Shown here: positions 7,171-13,561 of the stretch, piece by piece
How the letters are laid out: each line of letters starts with the position of its first letter
Position numbering within the stretch: position 1 is the first letter of the stretch
Assembly (NCBI GenBank): GCA_937961295.1
Contig: CALGOK010000132.1
Span: 1 to 21,751, forward strand
Direction: 5' to 3'
DNA from: an uncultured Gemmatimonadota bacterium
GTDB taxonomy: Bacteria > Gemmatimonadota > Gemmatimonadetes > Gemmatimonadales > GWC2-71-9
Length of the DNA: 21,751 nt
Made by a program: the position numbers and the translations under genes
Notes under the pieces: generated by a model
Seen by the model: the letters and a program-made list of their open reading frames with translations, nothing else
Told to the model about the DNA's origin: nothing
The model's database searches: none

Positions 7171-7488
7171 TCACCCGACCACGACGTCGGTGATCTTGAC
7201 CTCGGTGTACTTCTGCCGATGGCCGGTCTTGCGGCGGTAGTTCTTCCGCCGCTTGAACTTGAACACGTAGATCTTGTCTTCCTGGCCATGGCCCACCACC
7301 TCGGCGGTGACCTTGGCGCCCTTCACGACCGGGGTCCCGGCGGTGATGGTATCCCCGTTGGACGTCAGCAGGACCTCGTCGAAGGTGAGGGCGTCGCCCG
7401 CCTGCTTCTCCTCCATGTAGGGGAGCTGCAGGGTGGCACCCTTCTCCGCGCGGAACTGCTTGCCCAGGGCCTTGAAGATGGCGTACAT
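7171..7488 (-). CDS. rplU: 50S ribosomal protein L21
   Basis: 105 aa, typical length. MYAIFKALGKQFRAEKG is the conserved L21 N-terminus, and FKRRKNYRRKTGHRQKYTEV (with KIYVFK before it) is the 23S rRNA-binding signature. It is followed directly by rpmA, the near-universal L21-L27 pair. A candidate promoter lies just upstream at 7531-7561, so L21/L27 need not depend on readthrough from rng. A purine-rich GAGAGAG before the ATG may serve as ribosome-binding site. Confidence 0.98.
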   Translation of the reverse strand: MYAIFKALGKQFRAEKGATLQLPYMEEKQAGDALTFDEVLLTSNGDTITAGTPVVKGAKVTAEVVGHGQEDKIYVFKFKRRKNYRRKTGHRQKYTEVKITDVVVG

Positions 7489-7530
7489 GGCTCTCTCGTC
7501 TCAATGCCGGTCGAACGGTACTGTAGCCCC

Positions 7531-7561
7531 CAAAGCTAGCCAGACGGCTGAGTTAGGGCAA
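7531..7561 (-). promoter_or_regulatory. Candidate promoter of rplU-rpmA
   Basis: Minus strand: TTG (7561-7559), 20-nt spacer, TAGCTTTG (7538-7531). This matches the Bacteroidota consensus TTTG-N19-21-TAnnTTTG except for the first T. Read as σ70 it would be TTGCCC-N17-TAGCTT, a poorer fit. The leader would be about 37-40 nt. The same TAGCTTTG octamer with the same spacing occurs upstream of rng. Confidence 0.55.
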
Positions 7562-7570
7562 GATGTTCAG

Positions 7571-7702
7571 GCGCGACAATGCGAGGGGCGAGGCGCGAAG
7601 GGCGCTGTTTCGCCGGAATCCGGGCCGGGGGTCGGGGTTCTCGCCCCTCGCCCCTCGCCCCTCGCCCTTCGCCCCTCACCCCTCGCCCCTCGCCCTGTCG
7701 CC
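7571..7702. repeat. GGCGACA/CTCGCCC inverted repeat with tandem heptamers (copy C)
   Basis: The left arm (7571-7604) reads GCGCGACAATGCGAGGGGCG and onward. The right arm (7640-7702) consists of eight tandem heptamers, six CTCGCCC, one TTCGCCC and one CTCACCC, ending in TGTCGCC. The arms are reverse-complementary in pattern. The element fills the space between the rng stop and the rplU promoter and could terminate rng transcripts or act as an RNA-processing hairpin. Confidence 0.7.
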
Positions 7703-7704
7703 CT

Positions 7705-9333
7705 CTACGCCACCGCGTACAGCTCGGTCACATCCCGCCCCGCCGGCCGGGAGACCAGCCGGAATTCGTCGAGCCGGAGCATCGGGTCGTCGCGGACCTC
7801 CAGCTCCAGCTCCCCCTCCTTGCCCAGCGACCTGACCAGCTTGGGCTCCTCCTCGAGGAGGTAGATCGCCACCTCGGGGTGGATCCGGATCGCCAGCCGC
7901 CGCTCCTTCCGTTCCAGCCCCAGCCGCCGGAGCGCCCGTTCCAGCCGCCGGGTGACGATCTCGGGGGAGAAGACCCGGCCGGTGCCGTGGCAGGTGGGGC
8001 AGTCGCGGGTCATCGAGGCCCACAGTGACGCCCGGACCCGCTGGCGGGTCATCTCCACGAGCCCCAGCTCGCTGACCGCGAACGCCCGGGTCCGGGCGCG
8101 GTCGCGGCCGAGGTGGGTGCGCAGCTCCTGGAGCACGCGGTCGCGGTTGCCGCGCGACTCCATGTCGATGAAGTCCACCACGATGATGCCGCCCACGTCG
8201 CGGAGCCGGATCTGGCGCGCGATCTCCCGGGCCGCCTCGATGTTGGTGCGCAGGATCGTCTTCTCGGGATCCTTCTTGCCGGTGTAGCGGCCGGTGTTGA
8301 TGTCGATCGAGACCAGCGCCTCGGTGGGCTGGATGATTAGGTAGCCGCCGGTGGGCAGCTCCACCCGCTGCTTGAAGAGGTCGCGGATCTCCGCCTCGAT
8401 CTTGAAGTGATCGAACAGCGGCGTGGCCTCCTCGTAGAAGTGCACCCGCGCGAGCAGCTCGGGGTCGATCTGCTCGAGGTACTGGGTGATCTCGTTGAGG
8501 ACCTCGCGCGAATCGACCCAGAGACCGTCGACCTTGGCGGAGAAGACGTCGCGCACGAGGGCGCGGGTGAGCGAGGCCTCGCGGTGCAGCAGCGCCGGCG
8601 CCTTGCGGACGTAGTGCTGCTTGCGCTTGACCTTGCGCCAGAGGTTGAGCAGCGACTCCACCTCGCGGCGGAAGTGTTCCTCGGTGACGCCTTCCGCCAC
8701 GGTGCGCACGATCATCCCGCCCGCGTCGGGCGGCAGGTGCTTGGCCACCATCTCGCGGAGCCGGGCGCGCTGCTCGCGGTTCTCGATCTCGCGGGAGACA
8801 CCGACCTTGGAGGCGTAGGGCATGTACACCAGGAACCGGCCGGCCAGCGAGATCTGCGCGGTGACCCGCGAGCCCTTGGTGGAGATCGGCTCCTTGGTCA
8901 CCTGCACGGGAAGGGTCTGGCCCTTCTTGAGCAGTTCACCGATGTCGGGGACGGCGCGGCGCGCGCCGACCTCGCGCCGGCCACCCTCGCCGCGGCGCTT
9001 GCCGTTGCCGTTGCCGCCCGCGGCGGGCTGCGCCGCCGCCTCGGCTACCTCGCTGTCGTCGGGGACGTCGTCGTCGGCCGGTTCCTCGGGCTCTTCCTCG
9101 TCCTCGGGTTCGAGGAGGTCGGAGGCGTGAAGGAACGCCGACTTCTCCTGGCCGATGTCAACGAACGCGGCCTGGATGCCGGGGAGGACCGCCTCGACCC
9201 GGCCAAGGTAGATGTCGCCGACCGACCGGCGATGATCGGCCCGGTCGTGGAGGAGTTCGACCAGACGGTCGTCCTCGAGGATGGCCACCCGCGTCTCGCG
9301 CGGGGTGCTGGAGATCAGGATTTCGCGCTTCAC
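7705..9333 (-). CDS. rng: Ribonuclease G/E family endoribonuclease
   Basis: 542 aa. Start is GTG 9333 (MKREILISSTPRETRVAILED), the normal RNase G start. Domains: N-terminal strand, S1 RNA-binding domain (about 36-165) with VGDIYLGRVEAVLPGIQAAF, the 5'-sensor region, then the DNase I-like catalytic domain. Asp344 in SIDINTGR (342-349) and Asp387/Asp390 in VDFIDM (386-391) correspond to the Mg-binding aspartates of E. coli RNase E. CPTCHGTG (445-452) is the Zn-link that joins the dimer. There is no long C-terminal degradosome scaffold, so it is RNase G-like in length. The S1 domain is split by an insertion (about 73-125) that is first acidic, then Gly/Arg-rich. Role: rRNA 5'-end maturation and mRNA decay. 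Order rng-rplU-rpmA is widely conserved. Confidence 0.95.
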   Translation of the reverse strand: MKREILISSTPRETRVAILEDDRLVELLHDRADHRRSVGDIYLGRVEAVLPGIQAAFVDIGQEKSAFLHASDLLEPEDEEEPEEPADDDVPDDSEVAEAAAQPAAGGNGNGKRRGEGGRREVGARRAVPDIGELLKKGQTLPVQVTKEPISTKGSRVTAQISLAGRFLVYMPYASKVGVSREIENREQRARLREMVAKHLPPDAGGMIVRTVAEGVTEEHFRREVESLLNLWRKVKRKQHYVRKAPALLHREASLTRALVRDVFSAKVDGLWVDSREVLNEITQYLEQIDPELLARVHFYEEATPLFDHFKIEAEIRDLFKQRVELPTGGYLIIQPTEALVSIDINTGRYTGKKDPEKTILRTNIEAAREIARQIRLRDVGGIIVVDFIDMESRGNRDRVLQELRTHLGRDRARTRAFAVSELGLVEMTRQRVRASLWASMTRDCPTCHGTGRVFSPEIVTRRLERALRRLGLERKERRLAIRIHPEVAIYLLEEEPKLVRSLGKEGELELEVRDDPMLRLDEFRLVSRPAGRDVTELYAVA

Positions 9334-9689
9334 GGAAGATCCGGACGGGCTGGCGCGGCCGCGACCGCGGCGAGCCCGAAGGCAAGAGGGATCGCGATCG
9401 GCTCCGATGTGCCGGGGGCACCGCGGAATCGATCAGCCGGCATCGCGTGGCGTCGGGATCCCCTCGCATGGGGACGGGCATCGCCAGCGAGAGCGCCGTC
9501 GGCACGGCGACCGGTCGGAGGGCACGGGACGGCCGCGAGCGGAACGAGTCGCGGACGCCCGATGCCGAGCCGGGGTCGGCCGGGCGACGGGGCTGTCGAA
9601 GTCTGGTCGGGCGATGCATGCCGAAGCCGGTCACGAGTCGGCAGGGAACGTGCAACAACACGACTGCCACCGACCCTCGCCCTTCATCA

Positions 9690-9706
9690 GTCCGGACGGT
9701 CCGGAC
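9690..9706. repeat. Two adjacent palindromic octamers GTCCGGAC
   Basis: GTCCGGAC occurs at 9690-9697 and again at 9699-9706, one base apart; each is a perfect palindrome. They lie in the predicted rng leader and could be a protein-binding site or part of an RNA hairpin. Confidence 0.35.
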
Positions 9707-9740
9707 GGCATGGCGACTGGCAAGGCGTGGTGACATGAGA

Positions 9741-9771
9741 CAAAGCTATGACTCGGGGGGACTTACGGCAA
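9741..9771 (-). promoter_or_regulatory. Candidate promoter of rng
   Basis: Minus strand: TTG (9771-9769), 20-nt spacer, TAGCTTTG (9748-9741), identical in octamer and spacing to the rplU candidate. Transcription would begin near 9735, giving a leader of about 400 nt before the GTG at 9333. Confidence 0.5.
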
Positions 9772-9922
9772 TGACGGCCAGCGCCCTTCGGCCACCGCAG
9801 GTCGCGGCGCACCGCCGCGACGGCAACCGGGGCAACGCTCGAATCCTGGACACCACCCTGACCGGAAACGGTGGCTCCGCTGCCTATATTTCCGGCACCC
9901 GCCCCCTCGGAGAACACCAGCC

Positions 9923-11755
9923 GTGAACCTGCCCCCCTCCCTCCCGCGCCATCGTGGCGGTTCGCTCTCCCTGACCGCCCTGCTGGCCGCCCTGCTGGCC
10001 TGCGGCGGTGAGAACGGGGTGCAACCCCCGGGCCCGCCCAGCCAACTGGTGATCGTCGCGGGCAACAACCAGGAGGGGACGGTCGGCGCGCCGGTGGCGA
10101 TCGACCCGAGCGTCAAGGTGACCGACGCCAACGGCCGCCCGATCGCCGGGATCTCGGTGCGCTTCGACGTGATGGCCGGCGGCGGCTCCGTCACCGGCGA
10201 CTCGGTGGTGACCGACCTGCAGGGCGTGGCCACCGTGACTGAGTGGCGACTCGGCTCCACCCCGGGAAACAACCAGCTCCGGGCTCAGGCCCTGGGGCAC
10301 CCGTTGATGACCACCCTCACCGCCACCGCCAAGGCCGGCGCGCCGTCGTCGATCCAGATCGTGAGCGGCGGGGCGCTGCTGAACGCGATCGTGGGACAGG
10401 AAGTGATCCCGGTTCCTGCGGTTCGGGTGCGCGATGCCTTTGGCAACCCGATCTCCGGGGGCCTGGTGACCTGGACGGTGACACAGGGCGGCGGCCAGGT
10501 GATCGGCCCGACGCAGACGCAGACCGACGCCGAGGGGAAGGCCACGGTGGGTGGCTGGCGGCTCGGCACCACCCAGGGCGCCAATCAGCTGCAGGCGCGG
10601 ACCGCGAACGGGATCGTGGTGACGTTCACCGCGCTCGGCATCGGGATCCCGACCAGCATGACTGCCACCTCGCCGACCAACCAGACCGGGTTCGCGTCGT
10701 TCGCCGTGCCCAAGACCGCCCGCGTGCAGGTGCTCGGCGACGGCGGCACCCCGGTGATCGGGATCCCGGTGTTGTTCACGCAGATCGCCGGCAGCGGCAC
10801 GCTGTCAGGGACGACCGTGATCACCGACAACAACGGCATCGCCGCGCTGGGTGACTGGCGGCTCGGCCCGGGCGGCCAGTCGACCGTGGAGGCAACGGTG
10901 CCGGGATTCCCCGGCAACTCGGTGACGTTCAATGCCACCGGTGCCCCGACCTCGTTCACCATCGACCTGCGGTTCGTGGGCGAGACACCTCCGAACCTGC
11001 GCCATGATTTCGTGGCCGCTGCGATGCGCTGGATGGAAGTGATCATCGGCGATCTCCCCAACGGCCAGGTGAATATCCCAGCCGGCTTCTGTGCGGCCAG
11101 CTCCCCCGCGCTGAACGAGATCGTGGACGACATGGTGATCTTCGCCCAGATCCTCACCATCGACGGCCCCGGAAACATCCTCGGCCAGGCCGGGGCATGT
11201 CTCGAACGATCAGGCTCGCTCCTTACCAGCGTCGGCTGGATGGAGTTCGACGTGGCTGATGCGGTCAACCTGAACAACCAGGGCCGGTTCTTCGGCACGG
11301 CGCTCCATGAGATGGGCCACGTACTCGGCATGACGAAGTTCAGGTGGACGGACAAGAACGTGATGCAAGGTCGAGACGGGCCCGATCCCATCTTCACGGG
11401 CAATGCGGCCCTGGCGGCCTGGCCCTCGCTCGGGATCACGTACAGCGGGCAGCTCATCCCGCTCGAGAACACGGGCGGCGGTGGCACGCGCGATTCCCAC
11501 TGGCGCGAATCCGTGCTGGACGCCGAACTGATGACCGGGTTCATCGAGGCAGCCGGGATCCCGATGCCGCTCAGCCGCATCACGGTGCAATCCCTCGCCG
11601 ACATCGGCTACCTGGTCGATCCGAACAAGGCCGATCCGTTCACGTCGGCCCTTCGTGAGGGTGTCGCGCCCGCGGCGGTTGAGGAGATCCGCGAGGTCAT
11701 CCTCCCGCCGGTGGCACGGGTCCGACCCGATGGGACGCTGGTGCCGATCAACTAG
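9923..11755 (+). CDS. Lipoprotein with three Ig-like (Big_1-type) repeats and a leishmanolysin-like zinc metalloprotease domain
   Basis: 610 aa from GTG 9923, with GGAGA 9 nt upstream. A short lipoprotein signal ends in lipobox LLAC (Cys27), so the product is membrane-anchored outside the cytoplasm. Three tandem Ig-like repeats (about 36-138, 139-240, 241-343) share V..VTDANGRPIAGISV-type openings and WRLG (EWRLGSTPGNNQL, GWRLGTTQGANQL, DWRLGPGGQ), as in Big_1/invasin-type domains. The C-terminal domain has HEMGHVLGM (His462, Glu463, His466), a distant third ligand in DSHWRE (His526) and a Met-turn ELMTG (Met537), then PLSRITVQSLADIGY. That wide spacing and the SHW...ELMTG block are the pattern of M8 leishmanolysins rather than matrixins. 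No propeptide was recognised. It stands alone and is followed by a strong hairpin. The substrate is unknown. Confidence 0.85.
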   Translation: MNLPPSLPRHRGGSLSLTALLAALLACGGENGVQPPGPPSQLVIVAGNNQEGTVGAPVAIDPSVKVTDANGRPIAGISVRFDVMAGGGSVTGDSVVTDLQGVATVTEWRLGSTPGNNQLRAQALGHPLMTTLTATAKAGAPSSIQIVSGGALLNAIVGQEVIPVPAVRVRDAFGNPISGGLVTWTVTQGGGQVIGPTQTQTDAEGKATVGGWRLGTTQGANQLQARTANGIVVTFTALGIGIPTSMTATSPTNQTGFASFAVPKTARVQVLGDGGTPVIGIPVLFTQIAGSGTLSGTTVITDNNGIAALGDWRLGPGGQSTVEATVPGFPGNSVTFNATGAPTSFTIDLRFVGETPPNLRHDFVAAAMRWMEVIIGDLPNGQVNIPAGFCAASSPALNEIVDDMVIFAQILTIDGPGNILGQAGACLERSGSLLTSVGWMEFDVADAVNLNNQGRFFGTALHEMGHVLGMTKFRWTDKNVMQGRDGPDPIFTGNAALAAWPSLGITYSGQLIPLENTGGGGTRDSHWRESVLDAELMTGFIEAAGIPMPLSRITVQSLADIGYLVDPNKADPFTSALREGVAPAAVEEIREVILPPVARVRPDGTLVPIN

Positions 11756-11776
11756 CGAACCGCACGCACCGCACGG

Positions 11777-11811
11777 CGAAGCGGGGCGACGCGATGCGTC
11801 GCCCCGTTTCG
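11777..11811 (+). terminator. Strong hairpin terminator after the Ig/leishmanolysin gene
   Basis: CGAAGCGGGGCGACGC (11777-11792) and GCGTCGCCCCGTTTCG (11796-11811) form a 16-bp stem with one G-T wobble and a 3-nt loop, 21 nt after the stop codon. There is no T-tract. Confidence 0.7.
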
Positions 11812-11864
11812 CGTGGGGGGCGTGCATCGGCCGCGCCGCACACACTCGGTGGCTTCGAACATCA

Positions 11865-11886
11865 GCCGCGCCGTCAGCGGCGCGGC
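11865..11886 (-). terminator. Hairpin terminator downstream of recQ
   Basis: GCCGCGCCG (11865-11873), TCAG loop, CGGCGCGGC (11878-11886): a perfect 9-bp stem about 54 nt past the recQ stop. No T-tract. Confidence 0.5.
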
Positions 11887-11939
11887 AGCGGCGGCACTTC
11901 GGGCGATGACCGCTTCCGAGCGCGCATCTCGCATCTTGA

Positions 11940-13271
11940 CTATCGGCAGCGATCACACCCCCCGCACCGCCGCACCCGCTGGCCGAACCACTCCAGCAGC
12001 ATCGCGCGCCGGCACTGGTCGCGCTGGGCGTAGCGCACCATCGCCCCCAGCCGCCGCTCCGCCTCGCGACGCCGGCGCCGCACCGGCGCCCAGTCCACCG
12101 CCCCGCGCTCCGGTCGCAGCTCCGCCGACAGCCGGTCGGCAGCCTCGACCACCGCCTCCGGGTGGCGCGCGCGCAGCGACGGATCGCGCCACAGCGATTC
12201 CAGCACGCGCTCGTCCGGAAACGTGGTGGTGATCTGGCGGCGCGGGTGCTTCTCGTCGCTCGGGTGATGGTACAGCACGCAACGCGCCGGAGCGCCGTCG
12301 CGCCCGGCCCGCCCCGCCTCCTGGTAGTAGCTCTCCGGCGTGCTCGGCATCGCCCAGTGCGCCACCAGCCGCACGTCGGGCTTGTCGATCCCCATCCCGA
12401 AGGCGCAGGTCGCCACCACCACGCGCACCCGATCGCCGATGAACGCATCGAGCACCGTTCGCCGCTCGTGCGCCAGCATCCCGGCGTGGTACGGTGCCGC
12501 GGCCACGCCGCCGTTGGCGAGCATCGAGGTGAGGCCGTCCACCAGGCCGCGGGTCGGTGCGTAGACGATCGCCGGACCGCGGGTGGTTCGCACCAGCACC
12601 ATCAGGCGGGCCAGCCGGTCGTCCACCCCGTGCACCCGCTGGACCTCGAACCGCAGGTTGGGCCGGTCGAACGACCCCACCACCTCCACGCCGCCGGGGC
12701 TGAATCCCAGCGCCTCACGGATCGCGCGCCGCACCGTGGGCGTGGCACTGGCCGTGAGCGCCACCACCGGAGGACGACCCAGGGCGATGCGCGCGGCGCG
12801 GAGGCGGCGGTAGGTGGGGCGGAAGTCGTGCCCCCACTCGACGATGCAGTGCGCCTCGTCCACCGCCAGTCGGCTCACCAGCACGCCGCGCCGGACCAGC
12901 TCGGTGGCGACCCGAGGCAATCGCTCCGGCGACACGTACAGCAACCGCAACACCCCGCGCTCGGCGTCGGCGAACGCCGCGGCCACCGTGGCCTGATCCA
13001 CCTCGCCGCTCAGCGTCACGGCGCCCACCCGGTGGGCGCGGAGCCGCGCCACCTGGTCCTGCATCAGCGCGATGAGCGGCGAGACCACCACCGTCACCCC
13101 GCGACCGTGCAGCGCGGGCACCTGGTAGCAGAGCGACTTGCCGCCGCCGGTGGGGAGCACCGCGAGCACGTCCTTGCCCGCGAGCACCGGCTCGATCACC
13201 CGCCGCTGCAGCGGCCGGAAGTCGTCGTGTCCGAAGGTGCGGCGGAGGAGCGCCGTGGCGGCGGCGAGCAT
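11940..13271 (-). CDS. recQ: RecQ-family ATP-dependent DNA helicase (short form)
   Basis: 443 aa. Motif 0 at FGHDDFRPLQ (13-22), Walker A LPTGGGKS (39-46), DEAH (138-141) followed by the RecQ aromatic-rich loop region (CIVEWGHDFRPTY), TASATPT (173-179), ATCAFGMGIDKPDVR (287-301) and motif VI QEAGRAGRDG (317-326). The C-terminus holds the four-Cys zinc module (DQCRR...RCGGCDRC) and then stops. The winged-helix part of RQC and the HRDC domain of E. coli RecQ (609 aa) are absent. It should unwind DNA 3'-5' in recombination and repair. It starts with ATG 13271 without a clear ribosome-binding site, 104 nt downstream of the long acyl-CoA operon, so it may be read from that operon or from its own promoter. 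Confidence 0.93.
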   Translation of the reverse strand: MLAAATALLRRTFGHDDFRPLQRRVIEPVLAGKDVLAVLPTGGGKSLCYQVPALHGRGVTVVVSPLIALMQDQVARLRAHRVGAVTLSGEVDQATVAAAFADAERGVLRLLYVSPERLPRVATELVRRGVLVSRLAVDEAHCIVEWGHDFRPTYRRLRAARIALGRPPVVALTASATPTVRRAIREALGFSPGGVEVVGSFDRPNLRFEVQRVHGVDDRLARLMVLVRTTRGPAIVYAPTRGLVDGLTSMLANGGVAAAPYHAGMLAHERRTVLDAFIGDRVRVVVATCAFGMGIDKPDVRLVAHWAMPSTPESYYQEAGRAGRDGAPARCVLYHHPSDEKHPRRQITTTFPDERVLESLWRDPSLRARHPEAVVEAADRLSAELRPERGAVDWAPVRRRRREAERRLGAMVRYAQRDQCRRAMLLEWFGQRVRRCGGCDRCR

Positions 13272-13319
13272 GCGGCAAGGAAGCGCGCACGCGCCGGGAG
13301 GTGGGTGGCCCTTCTACGC

Positions 13320-13424
13320 GGCGAGGCGCGGGACTAGGCGAGAGAAGCGAACAGAGAGAAGCGAGTGAGTGGCGCTCAGGACGACGGCTCCTCCCCTCGC
13401 CCCTCGCGCTTCGCCTGTCGCCCG
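13320..13424. repeat. GGCGACA-type repeat (copy D), right half inside a coding region
   Basis: The right half (13391-13424) reads CTCCCCTCGCCCCTCGCGCT and continues to TGTCGCCC, the same element as in copies B and C. The left half (13320-13374, GGCGAGGCGCGG...AGCGAGTG) is a degenerate partner. The right half codes for the tail of the small membrane protein on the minus strand. Confidence 0.5.
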
Positions 13425-13561
13425 ATGACCACCCGCATCGCCACGCTCGCCGCTAGCATCGCGATCGCCGCCCAGGTCACCTGCGGCTTGTCGAGGGCGA
13501 TGGCGATGATGGCCAGCAGCAGGCCGAGGAGCGAGAAGGCGATCTTGAGCCGGTGGAACAT
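13376..13561 (-). CDS. Small two-TM hypothetical membrane protein
   Basis: 61 aa, not recognised. Two hydrophobic helices (about 7-23 and 30-46), separated by a short DKPQVT loop, are followed by a charged tail (GRQAKREGRGEEPSS). The ATG at 13561 overlaps the stop of the hydratase gene by one base (TGATG); a GTG one codon earlier (13564) is an alternative. Coupling to the upstream gene and sensible hydrophobic pattern support it as real. The tail from residue 47 on is encoded by a copy of the intergenic repeat, so the original C-terminus may have been different. It is the last gene of the acyl-CoA operon. Confidence 0.65.
   Translation of the reverse strand: MFHRLKIAFSLLGLLLAIIAIALDKPQVTWAAIAMLAASVAMRVVIGRQAKREGRGEEPSS

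Larger units (their letters stand above)
9334..9922. other. 589-nt divergent intergenic region without a gene
   Basis: No open frame here resembles a protein; the long frames continue as shadows of rng. It holds the candidate rng promoter (9741-9771), tandem palindromic octamers (9690-9706), and a nested inverted repeat: CGGG/CCCG (9525-9528, 9558-9561) around CCGCGA/TCGCGG (9533-9538, 9549-9554). Towards the right end a small ACCG-GAAA-CGGT tetraloop hairpin precedes a TATATTTC (9885-9892) that might be part of the promoter of the plus-strand gene. No tRNA or recognised riboswitch was seen. Confidence 0.6.

Noticed and set aside
7640..7695. Possible CRISPR array
   Set aside because: The repeats are contiguous 7-mers without spacers and no cas genes are present.
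8407..9738. Plus-strand 443-codon frame opposite rng
   Set aside because: Antisense shadow produced by GC-rich third positions; rng on the other strand has all catalytic motifs.
9838..9860. tRNA-like T-arm (CTCGAATCCTGGACACCA)
   Set aside because: No acceptor, D or anticodon stems can be formed around it on either strand.
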